Assembly: GCF_030380815.1 (NCBI RefSeq)
Contig: NZ_JAUDUY010000009.1
Span: 26,970-90,969, forward strand
Source of the DNA: Robiginitalea aurantiaca
GTDB taxonomy: Bacteria > Bacteroidota > Bacteroidia > Flavobacteriales > Flavobacteriaceae
DNA: 64,000 nt
Direction of reading: 5' to 3'
Position 1 is the first letter of the stretch. Each line of letters begins with the position of its first letter. A program made the translations under genes and the position numbers. The notes under the pieces were generated by a model. That model was not told where the DNA came from. It did not search any database and saw only the letters and a program-made list of their open reading frames with translations. This document shows positions 1 through 9,808 of this stretch, piece after piece.

Positions 1-1
1 A

Positions 2-1492
2 GCCTCCTACGATGAAGCAATAGGAGGGGCCACCTCCGAACAATTATGCGATTTATTCATTCGCTATCCGCAGCGAATCCTCGCCAATACCTCGAAAACG
101 CTGCGTGTTTACGTGGACAGGCGAAAGGCAAATTTTTCAACATGGTATGAATTTTTTCCGAGATCCGGAGCCCGGGAAGCAGGAGATCACGGATCCTTTA
201 AGGAGTGCGAAAGGCTTCTTCCCAGGATTGCCGAAATGGGTTTTGACACGGTGTACCTTCCGCCCATACACCCCATTGGGGAGGTAAACCGCAAAGGAAA
301 GAACAACACCACCGAGGCACAGGAAGGCGATTCGGGCGTGCCGTGGGCAATAGGTTCCAAATACGGCGGACACAGGGAAATCCATCCCGAACTGGGCAGT
401 GAATCCGATTTCAAAGCGTTTATCAGGAAGGCCAAAACCTACGGTTTGGAGGTAGCCATGGACCTTGCTTTTCAGGCCGCTCCGGACCATCCTTATATCA
501 GCCAGCATCCGGAATGGTTCCGCAAACGCCCTGACGGGACCATTCAATATGCCGAAAACCCGCCGAAAAAATATCAGGACATCGTTAATTTCTGGTTTGA
601 ATCTTCCGATTATAAGGCACTTTGGAAGGAATTGTTGGAAGTAACCCTAAAATGGGTCGGCTTTGGGGTAGCGGTCTTCAGGGTGGATAACCCGCATACC
701 AAACCCTACTACTTCTGGAACTGGCTTATCACAGAAGTTAAAAAAGCCCACCCCGATGTGCTTTTCCTCGCAGAAGCTTTTTCACGCCCAAGGGTCATGC
801 AACAACTGGCAAAACAGGGGTTCTGTCAGTCGTATACCTATTTTACCTGGAGGGAACACAAGGCAGAGCTCATCGAATATATGGTGGAGCTGACCCAAAC
901 GGAGATGCGGGAGTATTACCGTCCGAATTTCTGGCCCAATACACCGGATATAAATCCATACCACCTTCAGGGAGCGGGCGAGGCTATGCACCTCATACGC
1001 TATGCCCTTGCGGCAACGCTCAGTGGAAATTTAGGCATCTACGGACCCGTTTTTGAGTATATGGTTACGGAACCCGTACCGAATAAGGAGGAATACCTCA
1101 ATTCGGAGAAATACGAAATACGCCATTGGGACTGGGATATTAAAAATAAATTAACCCATGTCATCAGCAGGGTAAATGCGATTCGCAAAGAACATCCGGC
1201 CCTTCAACAGACAAATAATATCAGGTTCTGTGGGATGGGTAATGACCAGTTACTCGCATTTTATAAATGGGATGACACCCGTTCGGATCAGTTACTGATA
1301 ATCGTAAGCCTGGACCCCGGGCATACCCAGCAGGGGCACGTGCAATTGCCGCTCGATGAAATCGGGCCTGGTGCAAACGGGCGTTATGAGATGTACGACC
1401 TGATGACACATACAACATACCAATGGGAGACGGAGTGGAATTATGTGGCTCTGAACCCCGATTTACCCTTTCATATTTTTCAGATCAAATAG
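2..1492 (+). CDS. glgE: Alpha-1,4-glucan:maltose-1-phosphate maltosyltransferase, 5'-truncated by the window edge
   Basis: GlgE extends alpha-1,4-glucan by adding maltosyl units from maltose-1-phosphate in the cytoplasm. The frame is open from base 2, so the start and the N-terminal domain lie outside; a GTG at 113 is only an internal Val codon. The early segment RVYVDR..A.FSTWYEFFPRS is the GlgE signature at the start of the GH13 barrel. The nucleophile motif FRVDNPHTKP (about 677-706) and the acid/base motif LFLAEAF (about 764-784) are both present, and asparagine after the nucleophile is typical of GlgE rather than of ordinary amylases. The maltokinase gene starts one base after the stop, so the two are almost certainly cotranscribed and act in sequence. 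Family assignment is firm; only the length is unknown. Confidence 0.95.
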   Translation, partial: ASYDEAIGGATSEQLCDLFIRYPQRILANTSKTLRVYVDRRKANFSTWYEFFPRSGAREAGDHGSFKECERLLPRIAEMGFDTVYLPPIHPIGEVNRKGKNNTTEAQEGDSGVPWAIGSKYGGHREIHPELGSESDFKAFIRKAKTYGLEVAMDLAFQAAPDHPYISQHPEWFRKRPDGTIQYAENPPKKYQDIVNFWFESSDYKALWKELLEVTLKWVGFGVAVFRVDNPHTKPYYFWNWLITEVKKAHPDVLFLAEAFSRPRVMQQLAKQGFCQSYTYFTWREHKAELIEYMVELTQTEMREYYRPNFWPNTPDINPYHLQGAGEAMHLIRYALAATLSGNLGIYGPVFEYMVTEPVPNKEEYLNSEKYEIRHWDWDIKNKLTHVISRVNAIRKEHPALQQTNNIRFCGMGNDQLLAFYKWDDTRSDQLLIIVSLDPGHTQQGHVQLPLDEIGPGANGRYEMYDLMTHTTYQWETEWNYVALNPDLPFHIFQIK

Positions 1493-1493
1493 C

Positions 1494-3140
1494 ATGAGTA
1501 CAGCCAAGGAGAAAAAGAAGTCTGAAGTTGCCCCCCCAAAGTCATACACTTTTAACGGGCCATGGGAACAATTGCTGGAAGACGACAACTTTAAGAAGGT
1601 TTTTCTTTCCGATGTGCTGGAGAATTACGTGCAAAAACAACGCTGGTACGGCGGGAAGTCCAGCAAGCTAAAGTATATAGAGCTTCAGGAGTATTTTCGG
1701 ATTCAGCAACGGGAAGAAGTATACTATGGCCTTTTGCTCGAAGTGAATTTTGAAGAAGCCTTTTACCAGCATTATTTCCTGCCGATCGCATTTGTTTCTG
1801 ACGAAACATTTGCCGAGAAGGACCGGATCCTGCCGGTAACCATAAACGGTATCTCCGGCTTTATAATCGATGCCGTAAACCTGGAAGCCTTCAGGCGACT
1901 GGTATACGAGCGCATCATTACGGCAGAACCAAACGACACAACCCGGGTTCGGTACCATTGCAGTGACACCTTTAGGCCGGATCCGTATGAATCCTCCCGA
2001 TTTATGGGGCTGGAACAGAGTAACACCTCGGTGATTATCAACGACACCTCAGTCATCAAATTTTTCAGGCGGATTTACGCAGATAAAAATCCGGATTACG
2101 AAATGAGCCGGTTTCTGTCTGAGCGCAAAGGGTATAAGAACACCCCGGCCTACCAGGGCAGTCTCAGTATTATGGATTCGGACAATGTCAACATTACCAT
2201 TGCCCTGATGCAGGAATTGGTTCCCAATCAGGGGGACGCCTGGGAATTCATGCTTCGCGAGCTCAATAAGATTTTTGCCAACCTCGAGTACAAGGGAATC
2301 GACATCGGGAATTTACCCTCGGTTGAGATTTTTCAGCGTTTGAAAATACGGGAAGTTCCTCCTGAAATTATCGATTGGGCAGGTTTGAACATTTTCCTGA
2401 AGCTTCAGAAACTGGCCGAGCGAACGGCCGAAATGCATATCGCCCTTGGTTCGGAGTTCGAGGATACCGCGTTTACCCCGGAGCATTTTAATGGAGATTA
2501 CGAGGTTTGGCTTAAGAACAGACTGCTGTATATGTTCCAGAATCGGCTCAACACCGTGGAAAACAACCTGCACCGCCTCGAAGGCCCTGCCCTGGAGCTG
2601 GCGACAGAATTTCTGGAGCGCAAAAATGAAATCCGAAAGCGTTTTGTCAATTTTGACTGGACCAAACTTAAGGGGGAACGACTCAGAGTACATGGGGATT
2701 ATCACCTGGGCCAGGTCCTTGTGGAAGGAGACGATTTCTACCTCCTGGATTTTGAGGGCGAACCGGAGAGTACCATTCGCGACCGGAAGGTCAAACAACC
2801 TCCTTTAAAGGATATAGCGGGTATTTTCAGATCCTTTCATTACGCCATTTACGCGACTATTTTTAATAATGATGGCGCATATCCATTCCCCAGGGAAGCC
2901 CTGTTTCAGGCCGGAGAATTGCTATACCGATATTTTATAGGTGTATTCCTCGAAAAATATGTGTACCTCATCCAGGAGCACAACATCAATATTGGCTACA
3001 GCGCTGAGCGCATTTTCCTCCTGAAATACTGCATGCTGGAAAAGGCGGTCTACGAATTGGGCTATGAAATGAATTCAAGGCCGCATTGGGCGGTTATACC
3101 ACTGGAAGGAATCCGGGGGATTATCAACGATAAAAACTAA
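1494..3140 (+). CDS. mak: Maltokinase (Pep2/Mak type)
   Basis: The enzyme phosphorylates maltose with ATP to give maltose-1-phosphate, the donor used by GlgE. The 548-residue protein has the N-terminal cap motif QRWYGGKS (residues 49-56) and a kinase-like C-lobe with RVHGDYHLGQVL (about residue 398) as catalytic loop and LLDFEGEP (about 416) as metal-binding motif, as in the aminoglycoside phosphotransferase-like fold of maltokinases. In many bacteria this enzyme is fused to trehalose synthase; here it stands alone, so a separate treS would be expected upstream, outside the window. It lies between glgE (1-base gap) and glgB (7-base gap). No Shine-Dalgarno sequence is visible, as is usual in this lineage. 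Confidence 0.93.
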   Translation: MSTAKEKKKSEVAPPKSYTFNGPWEQLLEDDNFKKVFLSDVLENYVQKQRWYGGKSSKLKYIELQEYFRIQQREEVYYGLLLEVNFEEAFYQHYFLPIAFVSDETFAEKDRILPVTINGISGFIIDAVNLEAFRRLVYERIITAEPNDTTRVRYHCSDTFRPDPYESSRFMGLEQSNTSVIINDTSVIKFFRRIYADKNPDYEMSRFLSERKGYKNTPAYQGSLSIMDSDNVNITIALMQELVPNQGDAWEFMLRELNKIFANLEYKGIDIGNLPSVEIFQRLKIREVPPEIIDWAGLNIFLKLQKLAERTAEMHIALGSEFEDTAFTPEHFNGDYEVWLKNRLLYMFQNRLNTVENNLHRLEGPALELATEFLERKNEIRKRFVNFDWTKLKGERLRVHGDYHLGQVLVEGDDFYLLDFEGEPESTIRDRKVKQPPLKDIAGIFRSFHYAIYATIFNNDGAYPFPREALFQAGELLYRYFIGVFLEKYVYLIQEHNINIGYSAERIFLLKYCMLEKAVYELGYEMNSRPHWAVIPLEGIRGIINDKN

Positions 3141-3147
3141 CGAATAT

Positions 3148-5043
3148 ATGGGCCACGTAATTCCGCACAGTGAATTTACAGATTTTGATATCGACCTTTT
3201 TAAGGCCGGAAAACACTATCGCCTTTATGAAAAACTAGGTTCACATCTCCTTGAGGTAGATGGCGTAAAGGGGGTTTATTTTGCCGTTTGGGCGCCCTCT
3301 GCAAAAACGGTTTCTGTGGTGGGAGACTTCAACTACTGGCTGGAAGGGGAACACGCCTTGAATGTACGCTGGGACGAAAGCGGGATTTGGGAGGGTTTTA
3401 TCCCGGGGCTTGAGATGGGAACCCTTTATAAATACAAGATCCACTCCCATCTGGGCGACGTGAAGACCGAGAAGGCAGATCCCTTTGCGCGCCGCTGTGA
3501 GCATCCGCCAAATACCGCTTCAATTGTCTGGGAGGCTCCGCACAAATGGAAAGACAACGCCTGGATGAAGAACAGGGTAAAACGGAACAGTCTGGACCAG
3601 CCTTTTTCGGTTTACGAAGTGCACCTGGGCTCCTGGAGGAAGGGTAAAGACAACCAATTTTTGTCCTATATCGAACTGGCAGAGGAACTGGTTGCCTACG
3701 TCAGGGAGATGAATTTTACCCATGTGGAATTCATGCCTGTAATGGAATACCCGTACGACCCGTCATGGGGGTATCAGCTTACGGGTTATTTTGCCCCCAC
3801 CTCACGCTTTGGTAAACCGGAGGACTTTAAACTGCTGGTGGATGCCCTCCATCAAAATGATATTGGCGTTATTCTCGACTGGGTGCCGTCCCACTTCCCG
3901 GAAGATGCGCATGGCCTTGGCATGTTCGACGGTTCACACCTTTATGAACACCCGGATCGCCGTAAAGGGTATCACCCGGACTGGAAAAGTCTGATCTTCA
4001 ATTACGGAAGAAATGAAGTACGGGCCTTCCTGATCAGCAATGCACTATTCTGGCTGGAGGATTATCACATAGATGGCCTCAGGGTGGATGCAGTGGCATC
4101 GATGCTCTATCTGGACTATTCCCGGGAAGAAGGTGAATGGGAGCCGAATATCTATGGCGGAAATGAAAACCTGGATGCCATTTCTTTTCTCAAGGAACTC
4201 AATTCTGAGGTCTATCAGCACTATCAGGGGGTACAGACCATTGCAGAGGAGTCCACTTCATTTTCAATGGTCTCACGACCTGTTAGTGCCGGAGGACTCG
4301 GGTTCGGGATGAAATGGATGATGGGATGGATGCACGATACGCTGGAGTATTTCAAAAAAGAGCCCGTATACCGCAGACACCACCAAAACGATCTGACCTT
4401 TAGCATGACCTATGGGTTTACAGAAAATTTCATGCTCCCGTTTTCCCACGATGAAGTGGTTTACGGGAAGCAATCCCTGTTGTATCGCATGCCCGGGGAT
4501 GAATGGCAGCGTTTCGCAAACCTCCGCCTGCTCTTCGGGTATATGTTTACCCATCCGGGGACGAATCTGATCTTTATGGGCGGTGAATTCGGACAATCCT
4601 CGGAGTGGGATTTTCAGCATAGCCTCGACTGGCACCTCCTGCAATACGATTTCCACAAAGGAATTCAGAAACTGGTCACGGATCTGAATGCATTGTATCG
4701 ATCCTATCCGGCATTGTATGAGAAACAATTTAGCCCTGAGGGTTTTCAATGGATCGATTACGGGGATTCTGAAAATTCTGTACTCACTTTTATTCGAAAA
4801 GGGAAACACTCCAAAGACGACCTGATCATAGCTTGTAACTTTACACCCGTCCCCAGGGAAGGCTACCGGATTGGGGTACCCAAGACCAGAAAGCTGGAAG
4901 AGGTCTTTAACAGTGATTTGGAAGTATATGGTGGGAGCGGGATCAGCAATGGCTCCGCCAAGGTTTCAAAAAGCAGCTGGCATGGCTTTGAACACTCCAT
5001 TGAAGTTACCCTGCCTCCCCTTGCCGTCGTTGTTTTTCGGTAA
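3148..5043 (+). CDS. glgB: 1,4-alpha-glucan branching enzyme
   Basis: GlgB cuts alpha-1,4 chains and rejoins them through alpha-1,6 bonds, making the branched polymer that GlgE elongates. The 631 residues include an N-terminal CBM48-like domain (FAVWAPSAKTVSVVGDFNYW, about 46-65) and a GH13 barrel with DWVPSHFP, the nucleophile motif GLRVDAVASM (Asp314), the acid/base motif IAEEST (Glu367) and FSHDEVV (about 432). A C-terminal all-beta domain follows. It is somewhat shorter than E. coli GlgB (728 residues) because it lacks the extra N-terminal domain. It is the third gene of the tight glgE-mak-glgB run, which is the classical core of the GlgE route. Confidence 0.96.
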   Translation: MGHVIPHSEFTDFDIDLFKAGKHYRLYEKLGSHLLEVDGVKGVYFAVWAPSAKTVSVVGDFNYWLEGEHALNVRWDESGIWEGFIPGLEMGTLYKYKIHSHLGDVKTEKADPFARRCEHPPNTASIVWEAPHKWKDNAWMKNRVKRNSLDQPFSVYEVHLGSWRKGKDNQFLSYIELAEELVAYVREMNFTHVEFMPVMEYPYDPSWGYQLTGYFAPTSRFGKPEDFKLLVDALHQNDIGVILDWVPSHFPEDAHGLGMFDGSHLYEHPDRRKGYHPDWKSLIFNYGRNEVRAFLISNALFWLEDYHIDGLRVDAVASMLYLDYSREEGEWEPNIYGGNENLDAISFLKELNSEVYQHYQGVQTIAEESTSFSMVSRPVSAGGLGFGMKWMMGWMHDTLEYFKKEPVYRRHHQNDLTFSMTYGFTENFMLPFSHDEVVYGKQSLLYRMPGDEWQRFANLRLLFGYMFTHPGTNLIFMGGEFGQSSEWDFQHSLDWHLLQYDFHKGIQKLVTDLNALYRSYPALYEKQFSPEGFQWIDYGDSENSVLTFIRKGKHSKDDLIIACNFTPVPREGYRIGVPKTRKLEEVFNSDLEVYGGSGISNGSAKVSKSSWHGFEHSIEVTLPPLAVVVFR

Positions 5044-5141
5044 ACGGCATCCGAAAACGTTGTAGCTTTTATTTGATCGGGGTAGATTTCGGTATTTCGG
5101 CCTTTTGTGTTTCTTTTGTTTGATTTTAAAATCTTCCCTTA

Positions 5142-7535
5142 ATGATCACCAATACGGAACTCGAGTTTAAAGGCAACCTGTATCCCACCCAGGTGGTGGA
5201 ATACCGCAAAGATTCGGACAAATATTACTTCACCAGCCAGAACGGTGTTATTTTGGAGATTACCATCCTCCGCAATAGTGCGCTGCGCTTCCGCTATGCG
5301 ACCGATCGGGTGTTTGAACCGGATTTTTCGTATGCGATCAGTCCGAATCACAGCCGTGGATACGATGAGATCCAGGAAGATGAGACAGATATGGCCTACC
5401 TGATCAAAACATCCAAAATTTGTGTTTTTGTCGATAAAGCAAGTCTTCGCGTTCGCATCGAAGATCTCAACGGCAACGTGATCAACGAAGATGAATTGGG
5501 TTTCCATTGGGAGGAGAACTACGAATTCGGGGGGAATACCGTTAAAATGAGCAAGGTTGCTCAGGCGGGGGAGTCCTTCTATGGGATGGGAGACAAGGCT
5601 ACTCATACCAACCTCAAAGGTAAACGGACCCATAACTGGGTAACGGACCAATATGCGTATTCCAAAGATCAGGATCCCCTCTACAAGGCGGTGCCTTTTT
5701 ACGTAGGCCTCCACAACGATATTGCCTATGGGGTTTTCTTTGACAATACCTTTTGCACCCATTTTGATTTTTCCCACGAACGCCGGAACATCACCAGCTT
5801 TTGGGCCGATGGGGGCGAGATGAATTACTATTTTTTCTACGGCCCTGAAATGCGAAGGGTTGTACGTGCGTACACCGATCTAACAGGTACTCCGGAACTC
5901 CCACCATTATGGGCGCTGGGCTTTCATCAGTCCAAGTGGAGCTACTACCCGGAGAGCCGGGTGAAGAAGCTGGCCTCAAAATTCCGTAAGCTTCAGATTC
6001 CATGTGACGCGATTTATCTGGATATCGATTATATGGATGGATTCCGATGCTTTACCTGGGATAAGAAGCATTTTCCGGATCCCAAACGCATGGTGGAAGA
6101 GCTCGAGGATGATGGCTTTAAAACCGTGATCATGATCGACCCGGGTATAAAGGTCGACCGGGACTATTGGGTATATAAAGAGGCCCTCGAAAAAGACTAT
6201 TTCTGCAAACGGGCCGACGGGCCGATCATGCAGGGTAAGGTTTGGCCCGGACCCTGCAGTTTTCCGGATTTCACAAATCCGGAGGTCCGGGAATGGTGGG
6301 CAGAACTCTATAAAGACCTGTTGAAGGATTCAGGAGTCCACGCTGTATGGAATGATATGAATGAACCCGCCGTAATGGAGGTTCCAAGCAAAACCGCCCC
6401 TCTGGATACGCGCCACCATTACGACGGGCATCCTTGCAGCCATCGCAAGGCGCACAATATTTATGGCATGCAGATGGTGCGGGCCACTTATGAAGGCGTG
6501 AAAAAATATGTATTCCCCAAAAGGCCTTTTGTCATCACAAGGGCGGCCTATTCAGGTACCCAGCGCTTCTCGAGTACCTGGACCGGGGACAATGTGGCAA
6601 CATGGGAACACCTTTGGATCGCTAATGTGCAGGTACAGCGCCTCTGCCTCAGTGGAATGTCTTTTTCGGGATCGGATATTGGCGGTTTTGCAGAGCAACC
6701 CAATGGGGAGCTTTTTGCACGATGGGTACAAATGGGGATATTCCACCCGTTTTGCCGGGTACACTCGAGCGGGGATCACGGGGATCAGGAGCCCTGGTCT
6801 TTTGACGAGGAGGTAACCGATATTGTCCGGAAATTCATTGAACTCCGATATCAATTGCTGCCCTACCTCTATACCATGTTCTGGAAATACGTAAAGGAAG
6901 GCGTGCCTATGTTGAAATCCCTGGTCTATTACGATCAGATGGACCATCAAACGCATTTCAGGACAGATGAGTTCATTTTCGGCGAACAGATTTTGGTTTG
7001 CCCGATACAGGAACCCAATGCCAAGGGGCGCAGAATGTATGTGCCCAGAGGAAAATGGCACAATTACTGGACGGGGGAAGTCGTGGACGGCGGCATGGAA
7101 AAATGGGTTGCGGCAGATATCGACAAGATTCCGATCTTTATCAAGTCAGGTGCGATCATACCTAAGTACCCTGTACAGCAGTACGTAGGGGAGAAAGAAC
7201 TCAAAGAGCTGACCCTCAATGTCTACTATCTGGAAGGCACAGAACTATCCACGGTGTATGAAGACGGACAGGATGGCTATGACTATAAGAAAGGAGAGTA
7301 TAGCCTTCGGAACTTTAAACTAACCGGAAAGAGCAAAGAACTCATAATCCAACAATTCAAAGACGGTACGTTTATCACACCCTACAGCCAGTTGCGGATT
7401 AACTTTATCGGGCTTCCGTTTAAGATCCGGAAAATACAGGTGGACAACGAAGCCGTTACCCAGAAGGATGTACAGCTGAATGGAAATAACACCATAGTCA
7501 TTGACAAGAATTTCAGTTCACTGGTGATCAAGTAA
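5142..7535 (+). CDS. Glycoside hydrolase family 31 alpha-glucosidase
   Basis: This is a retaining exo-acting enzyme that removes terminal alpha-linked glucose (or related sugars) from glucans. The 797 residues carry the N-terminal GH31 beta-sandwich, then DAIYLDIDYMDGFRCFTWD in the barrel, the nucleophile motif WNDMNEPAV (Asp405) and the acid/base segment STWTGDN (Asp483). The metal-like GSDIGGF signature follows near residue 510. No signal peptide is visible, so it is probably cytoplasmic and may trim or recycle the polymer made by the three preceding genes. A 98-base gap separates it from glgB, so it may have its own promoter. Alpha-xylosidase activity in the same family cannot be excluded from sequence. 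Confidence 0.9.
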   Translation: MITNTELEFKGNLYPTQVVEYRKDSDKYYFTSQNGVILEITILRNSALRFRYATDRVFEPDFSYAISPNHSRGYDEIQEDETDMAYLIKTSKICVFVDKASLRVRIEDLNGNVINEDELGFHWEENYEFGGNTVKMSKVAQAGESFYGMGDKATHTNLKGKRTHNWVTDQYAYSKDQDPLYKAVPFYVGLHNDIAYGVFFDNTFCTHFDFSHERRNITSFWADGGEMNYYFFYGPEMRRVVRAYTDLTGTPELPPLWALGFHQSKWSYYPESRVKKLASKFRKLQIPCDAIYLDIDYMDGFRCFTWDKKHFPDPKRMVEELEDDGFKTVIMIDPGIKVDRDYWVYKEALEKDYFCKRADGPIMQGKVWPGPCSFPDFTNPEVREWWAELYKDLLKDSGVHAVWNDMNEPAVMEVPSKTAPLDTRHHYDGHPCSHRKAHNIYGMQMVRATYEGVKKYVFPKRPFVITRAAYSGTQRFSSTWTGDNVATWEHLWIANVQVQRLCLSGMSFSGSDIGGFAEQPNGELFARWVQMGIFHPFCRVHSSGDHGDQEPWSFDEEVTDIVRKFIELRYQLLPYLYTMFWKYVKEGVPMLKSLVYYDQMDHQTHFRTDEFIFGEQILVCPIQEPNAKGRRMYVPRGKWHNYWTGEVVDGGMEKWVAADIDKIPIFIKSGAIIPKYPVQQYVGEKELKELTLNVYYLEGTELSTVYEDGQDGYDYKKGEYSLRNFKLTGKSKELIIQQFKDGTFITPYSQLRINFIGLPFKIRKIQVDNEAVTQKDVQLNGNNTIVIDKNFSSLVIK

Positions 7536-7580
7536 TCGGCGATCTTCACTAAATTTGGAGAAATAGTCAAAGCCACTGGA

Positions 7581-8384
7581 ATGAAAAAGGTTTTCTTTCT
7601 TTTGGGATTGCTCCTTTTCTTTGGATGTAAAACCAATCCCTTTACCGGACAAAGCACGCTGAATTTTTATCAGAACAGCGACATGTTTCCTATGGCATTT
7701 TCCCAGTACGATGCCTTCTTAAAGGAGCATAAAGTCATTTCCGGAACCTCCGATAGTGAAAAGATCACGGAAGTTGGTCAGCGCATTGCCCGGGCAGCGG
7801 AACTTTGGTTAAATGCCAATGGATATCAGGGGTACCTCAAAGATTACCGCTGGGAATACAACCTGGTTCAGGATAATACAGTCAATGCATGGTGTATGCC
7901 CGGGGGCAAGATCGTTTTTTATACCGGTATACTCCCTGTTTGCCAGGATGAAACCGGGATTGCCGTGGTTATGGGTCATGAAGTAGCCCATGCACTTGCC
8001 GATCACGGAGCCCAGCGCATGAGCGCCCAATCCCTGCAACAGATGGGTATGATCGCCGGTAATGTTGCCCTTAAAAATGAGGAGGACCGGATGTTATTCA
8101 ATACCGCATACGGAGTCGGCTCATCTGTAGGGGTCATGCTGCCGTTTAGCCGGAATCACGAATCGGAGGCTGACAAAATTGGACTGAAAATCATGGCCAT
8201 TGCCGGATATGACCCGGCGGAAGCCCCGGAATTATGGAAGCGGATGAAGGCGCTCAATAAGGGGGAGACCCCGGAGTTTTTGAGTACCCATCCCTCGAAT
8301 GACCGACGCATCTCGGACCTCACCAAATGGGTGCCTGAGGCAAAGGCAGAAGCCCGAAAATTAGGCGTGACCACTTTTCAGTAG
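7581..8384 (+). CDS. M48 family metalloprotease, probable lipoprotein (LoiP/YcaL-like)
   Basis: This is a zinc endopeptidase probably held in the periplasm by a lipid anchor. The N-terminus is a lipoprotein signal with the lipobox ending at Cys16 (LLLFFGC). The zinc-binding HEVAH is at residues 133-137 and the third ligand is Glu196 in HESEADKIGL. At 267 residues it matches the small M48C peptidases without membrane helices, which act in outer-membrane protein quality control. A -7-type element TAAATTTG at 7550-7557 lies 23 bases upstream of the ATG, suggesting its own transcription. Substrates cannot be read from the sequence. Confidence 0.9.
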   Translation: MKKVFFLLGLLLFFGCKTNPFTGQSTLNFYQNSDMFPMAFSQYDAFLKEHKVISGTSDSEKITEVGQRIARAAELWLNANGYQGYLKDYRWEYNLVQDNTVNAWCMPGGKIVFYTGILPVCQDETGIAVVMGHEVAHALADHGAQRMSAQSLQQMGMIAGNVALKNEEDRMLFNTAYGVGSSVGVMLPFSRNHESEADKIGLKIMAIAGYDPAEAPELWKRMKALNKGETPEFLSTHPSNDRRISDLTKWVPEAKAEARKLGVTTFQ

Positions 8385-8443
8385 CCTTCATACTTTTATA
8401 ATTATCGTATCTTCCGTTTGATCTGCCATCAGAAGGACATTCT

Positions 8444-9775
8444 ATGTCGAAAGCCGTATTGCCTAAAGGAAACAAGAAGTTACTAAACGCGTGGGCGTTT
8501 TACGATTGGGCAAATTCGGTATACAGTTTGGTGATTGCCTCTACGATCTTTCCTATTTTTTTTGGTGCTTTGTTTCGGATGGCCGGCATAGAAAAAGTGT
8601 TGGTATTCGGTATGGAGATTGCCCGTACCCCCCTGATCAGTTATGTCAGTTCAGCAGCCTTTGTTTGTATTGCGATTATTACGCCCCTTCTTTCGGGTAT
8701 AGCGGACTATCTGGGTAACAAAAAAGTCTTTATGCGCTTTTTCTCTTACCTGGGTGGCCTTTCATGTATCGGGTTGTATTGGTTTTCCCTCGAAAATATT
8801 TACCTGGGCCTGGGGTGTTATTTTTTAGCCCTGGTAGGATATTGGGTCAGTTTTGCCATTAATAATTCCTACCTGCCGGATATCGCATTTCCCGACCAGC
8901 AGGACCGGATTAGTGCCAGAGGCTTCTCGATGGGGTATATCGGGAGCGTGATCCTTTTACTGGTTAATCTGGCCATGATCCTGAATCCGGATGTTTTTGG
9001 AATCAGCGGGACCGCAGAGGCTCCGGCTGAAGTGGTCGCCATGCGATACTCCTTTGTAATGGTGGGGCTTTGGTGGATCGGATTCAGCCAGTATACGTTT
9101 TATTTTCTTCCAAGGGGTAACGCCCGGGAAGGTGAGCGAAAGAACCTGATCTTCAATGGATTTCAGGAATTACGGTCCGTGTGGCGTCAACTCGGTGAGA
9201 ACCCGTTGTTAAAGCGGTATCTGGGTGCTTTTTTTGTTTTCAGCATGGCCGTACAGACCATTATGCTGATCGCAGCGTATTTTGGAGAAGAAGAAATCGC
9301 ATGGGGATCGGATTCTGAGCGTACCACAGGCCTTATCACCAGTATCCTGGTCATCCAGCTTGTGGCTATTGCAGGTGCTACATTAACTGCAAGGGCCTCG
9401 AGGGTTTTCGGGAATATCAGGGTGCTGATTGCCCTCAATTTGCTCTGGATTGTAATCTGCATCTATGCCTATACCGTGGTCACCCCATTGGAATTCTACA
9501 TAGCCGCAGGCGCCGTAGGGTTGGTAATGGGAGGGATTCAGGCGCTTTCACGGTCTACATATTCTAAATTTCTGCCACAGACCCTTGACACTGCTTCCTT
9601 TTTTAGTTTTTATGATGTCGCGGAGAAAATCGGTATCATCATAGGAACATTTCTCTACGGTTTTGTGGCCCAGGTAACCGGCAGTATGCGAAATGCCACT
9701 GTATTCCTTGTTCTCTTTTTTATAGGGGGTGTCCTGTTGCTGCTCAGGGTACCAAAAAAAATCCCCGGGGCATAA
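8444..9775 (+). CDS. MFS transporter of the UMF1 (Atg22-like) family
   Basis: This is a polytopic inner-membrane protein of 443 residues with about twelve hydrophobic segments. The start WAFYDWANSVYSLVI (residues 17-31) is the hallmark of the UMF1 family, whose eukaryotic members (Atg22) export amino acids from vacuoles. NNSYLPDI and the loop around GGIQALSRSTYS (about 364-375) are also family-typical. The bacterial substrate is not established. The last codons overlap a strong hairpin used as terminator by the convergent operon (9762-9785). No operon partner is evident. Confidence 0.88.
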   Translation: MSKAVLPKGNKKLLNAWAFYDWANSVYSLVIASTIFPIFFGALFRMAGIEKVLVFGMEIARTPLISYVSSAAFVCIAIITPLLSGIADYLGNKKVFMRFFSYLGGLSCIGLYWFSLENIYLGLGCYFLALVGYWVSFAINNSYLPDIAFPDQQDRISARGFSMGYIGSVILLLVNLAMILNPDVFGISGTAEAPAEVVAMRYSFVMVGLWWIGFSQYTFYFLPRGNAREGERKNLIFNGFQELRSVWRQLGENPLLKRYLGAFFVFSMAVQTIMLIAAYFGEEEIAWGSDSERTTGLITSILVIQLVAIAGATLTARASRVFGNIRVLIALNLLWIVICIYAYTVVTPLEFYIAAGAVGLVMGGIQALSRSTYSKFLPQTLDTASFFSFYDVAEKIGIIIGTFLYGFVAQVTGSMRNATVFLVLFFIGGVLLLLRVPKKIPGA

Positions 9776-9785
9776 ACCCCGGGGA
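9762..9785 (-). terminator. Intrinsic terminator of the DUF2807/DUF4097 operon, inside the 3' end of the convergent transporter gene
   Basis: A perfect 9-bp stem TCCCCGGGG/CCCCGGGGA encloses a six-base loop. Read on the minus strand it is followed by eight U residues, the layout of a strong intrinsic terminator for the leftward operon. On the plus strand the stem contains the stop codon of the UMF1 gene (TAA, 9773-9775), and the U-run of the minus transcript is the complement of that gene's Lys-Lys codons. Confidence 0.85.
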
Positions 9786-9808
9786 CTGACTGTTTCGTTT
9801 TTTGAGGG

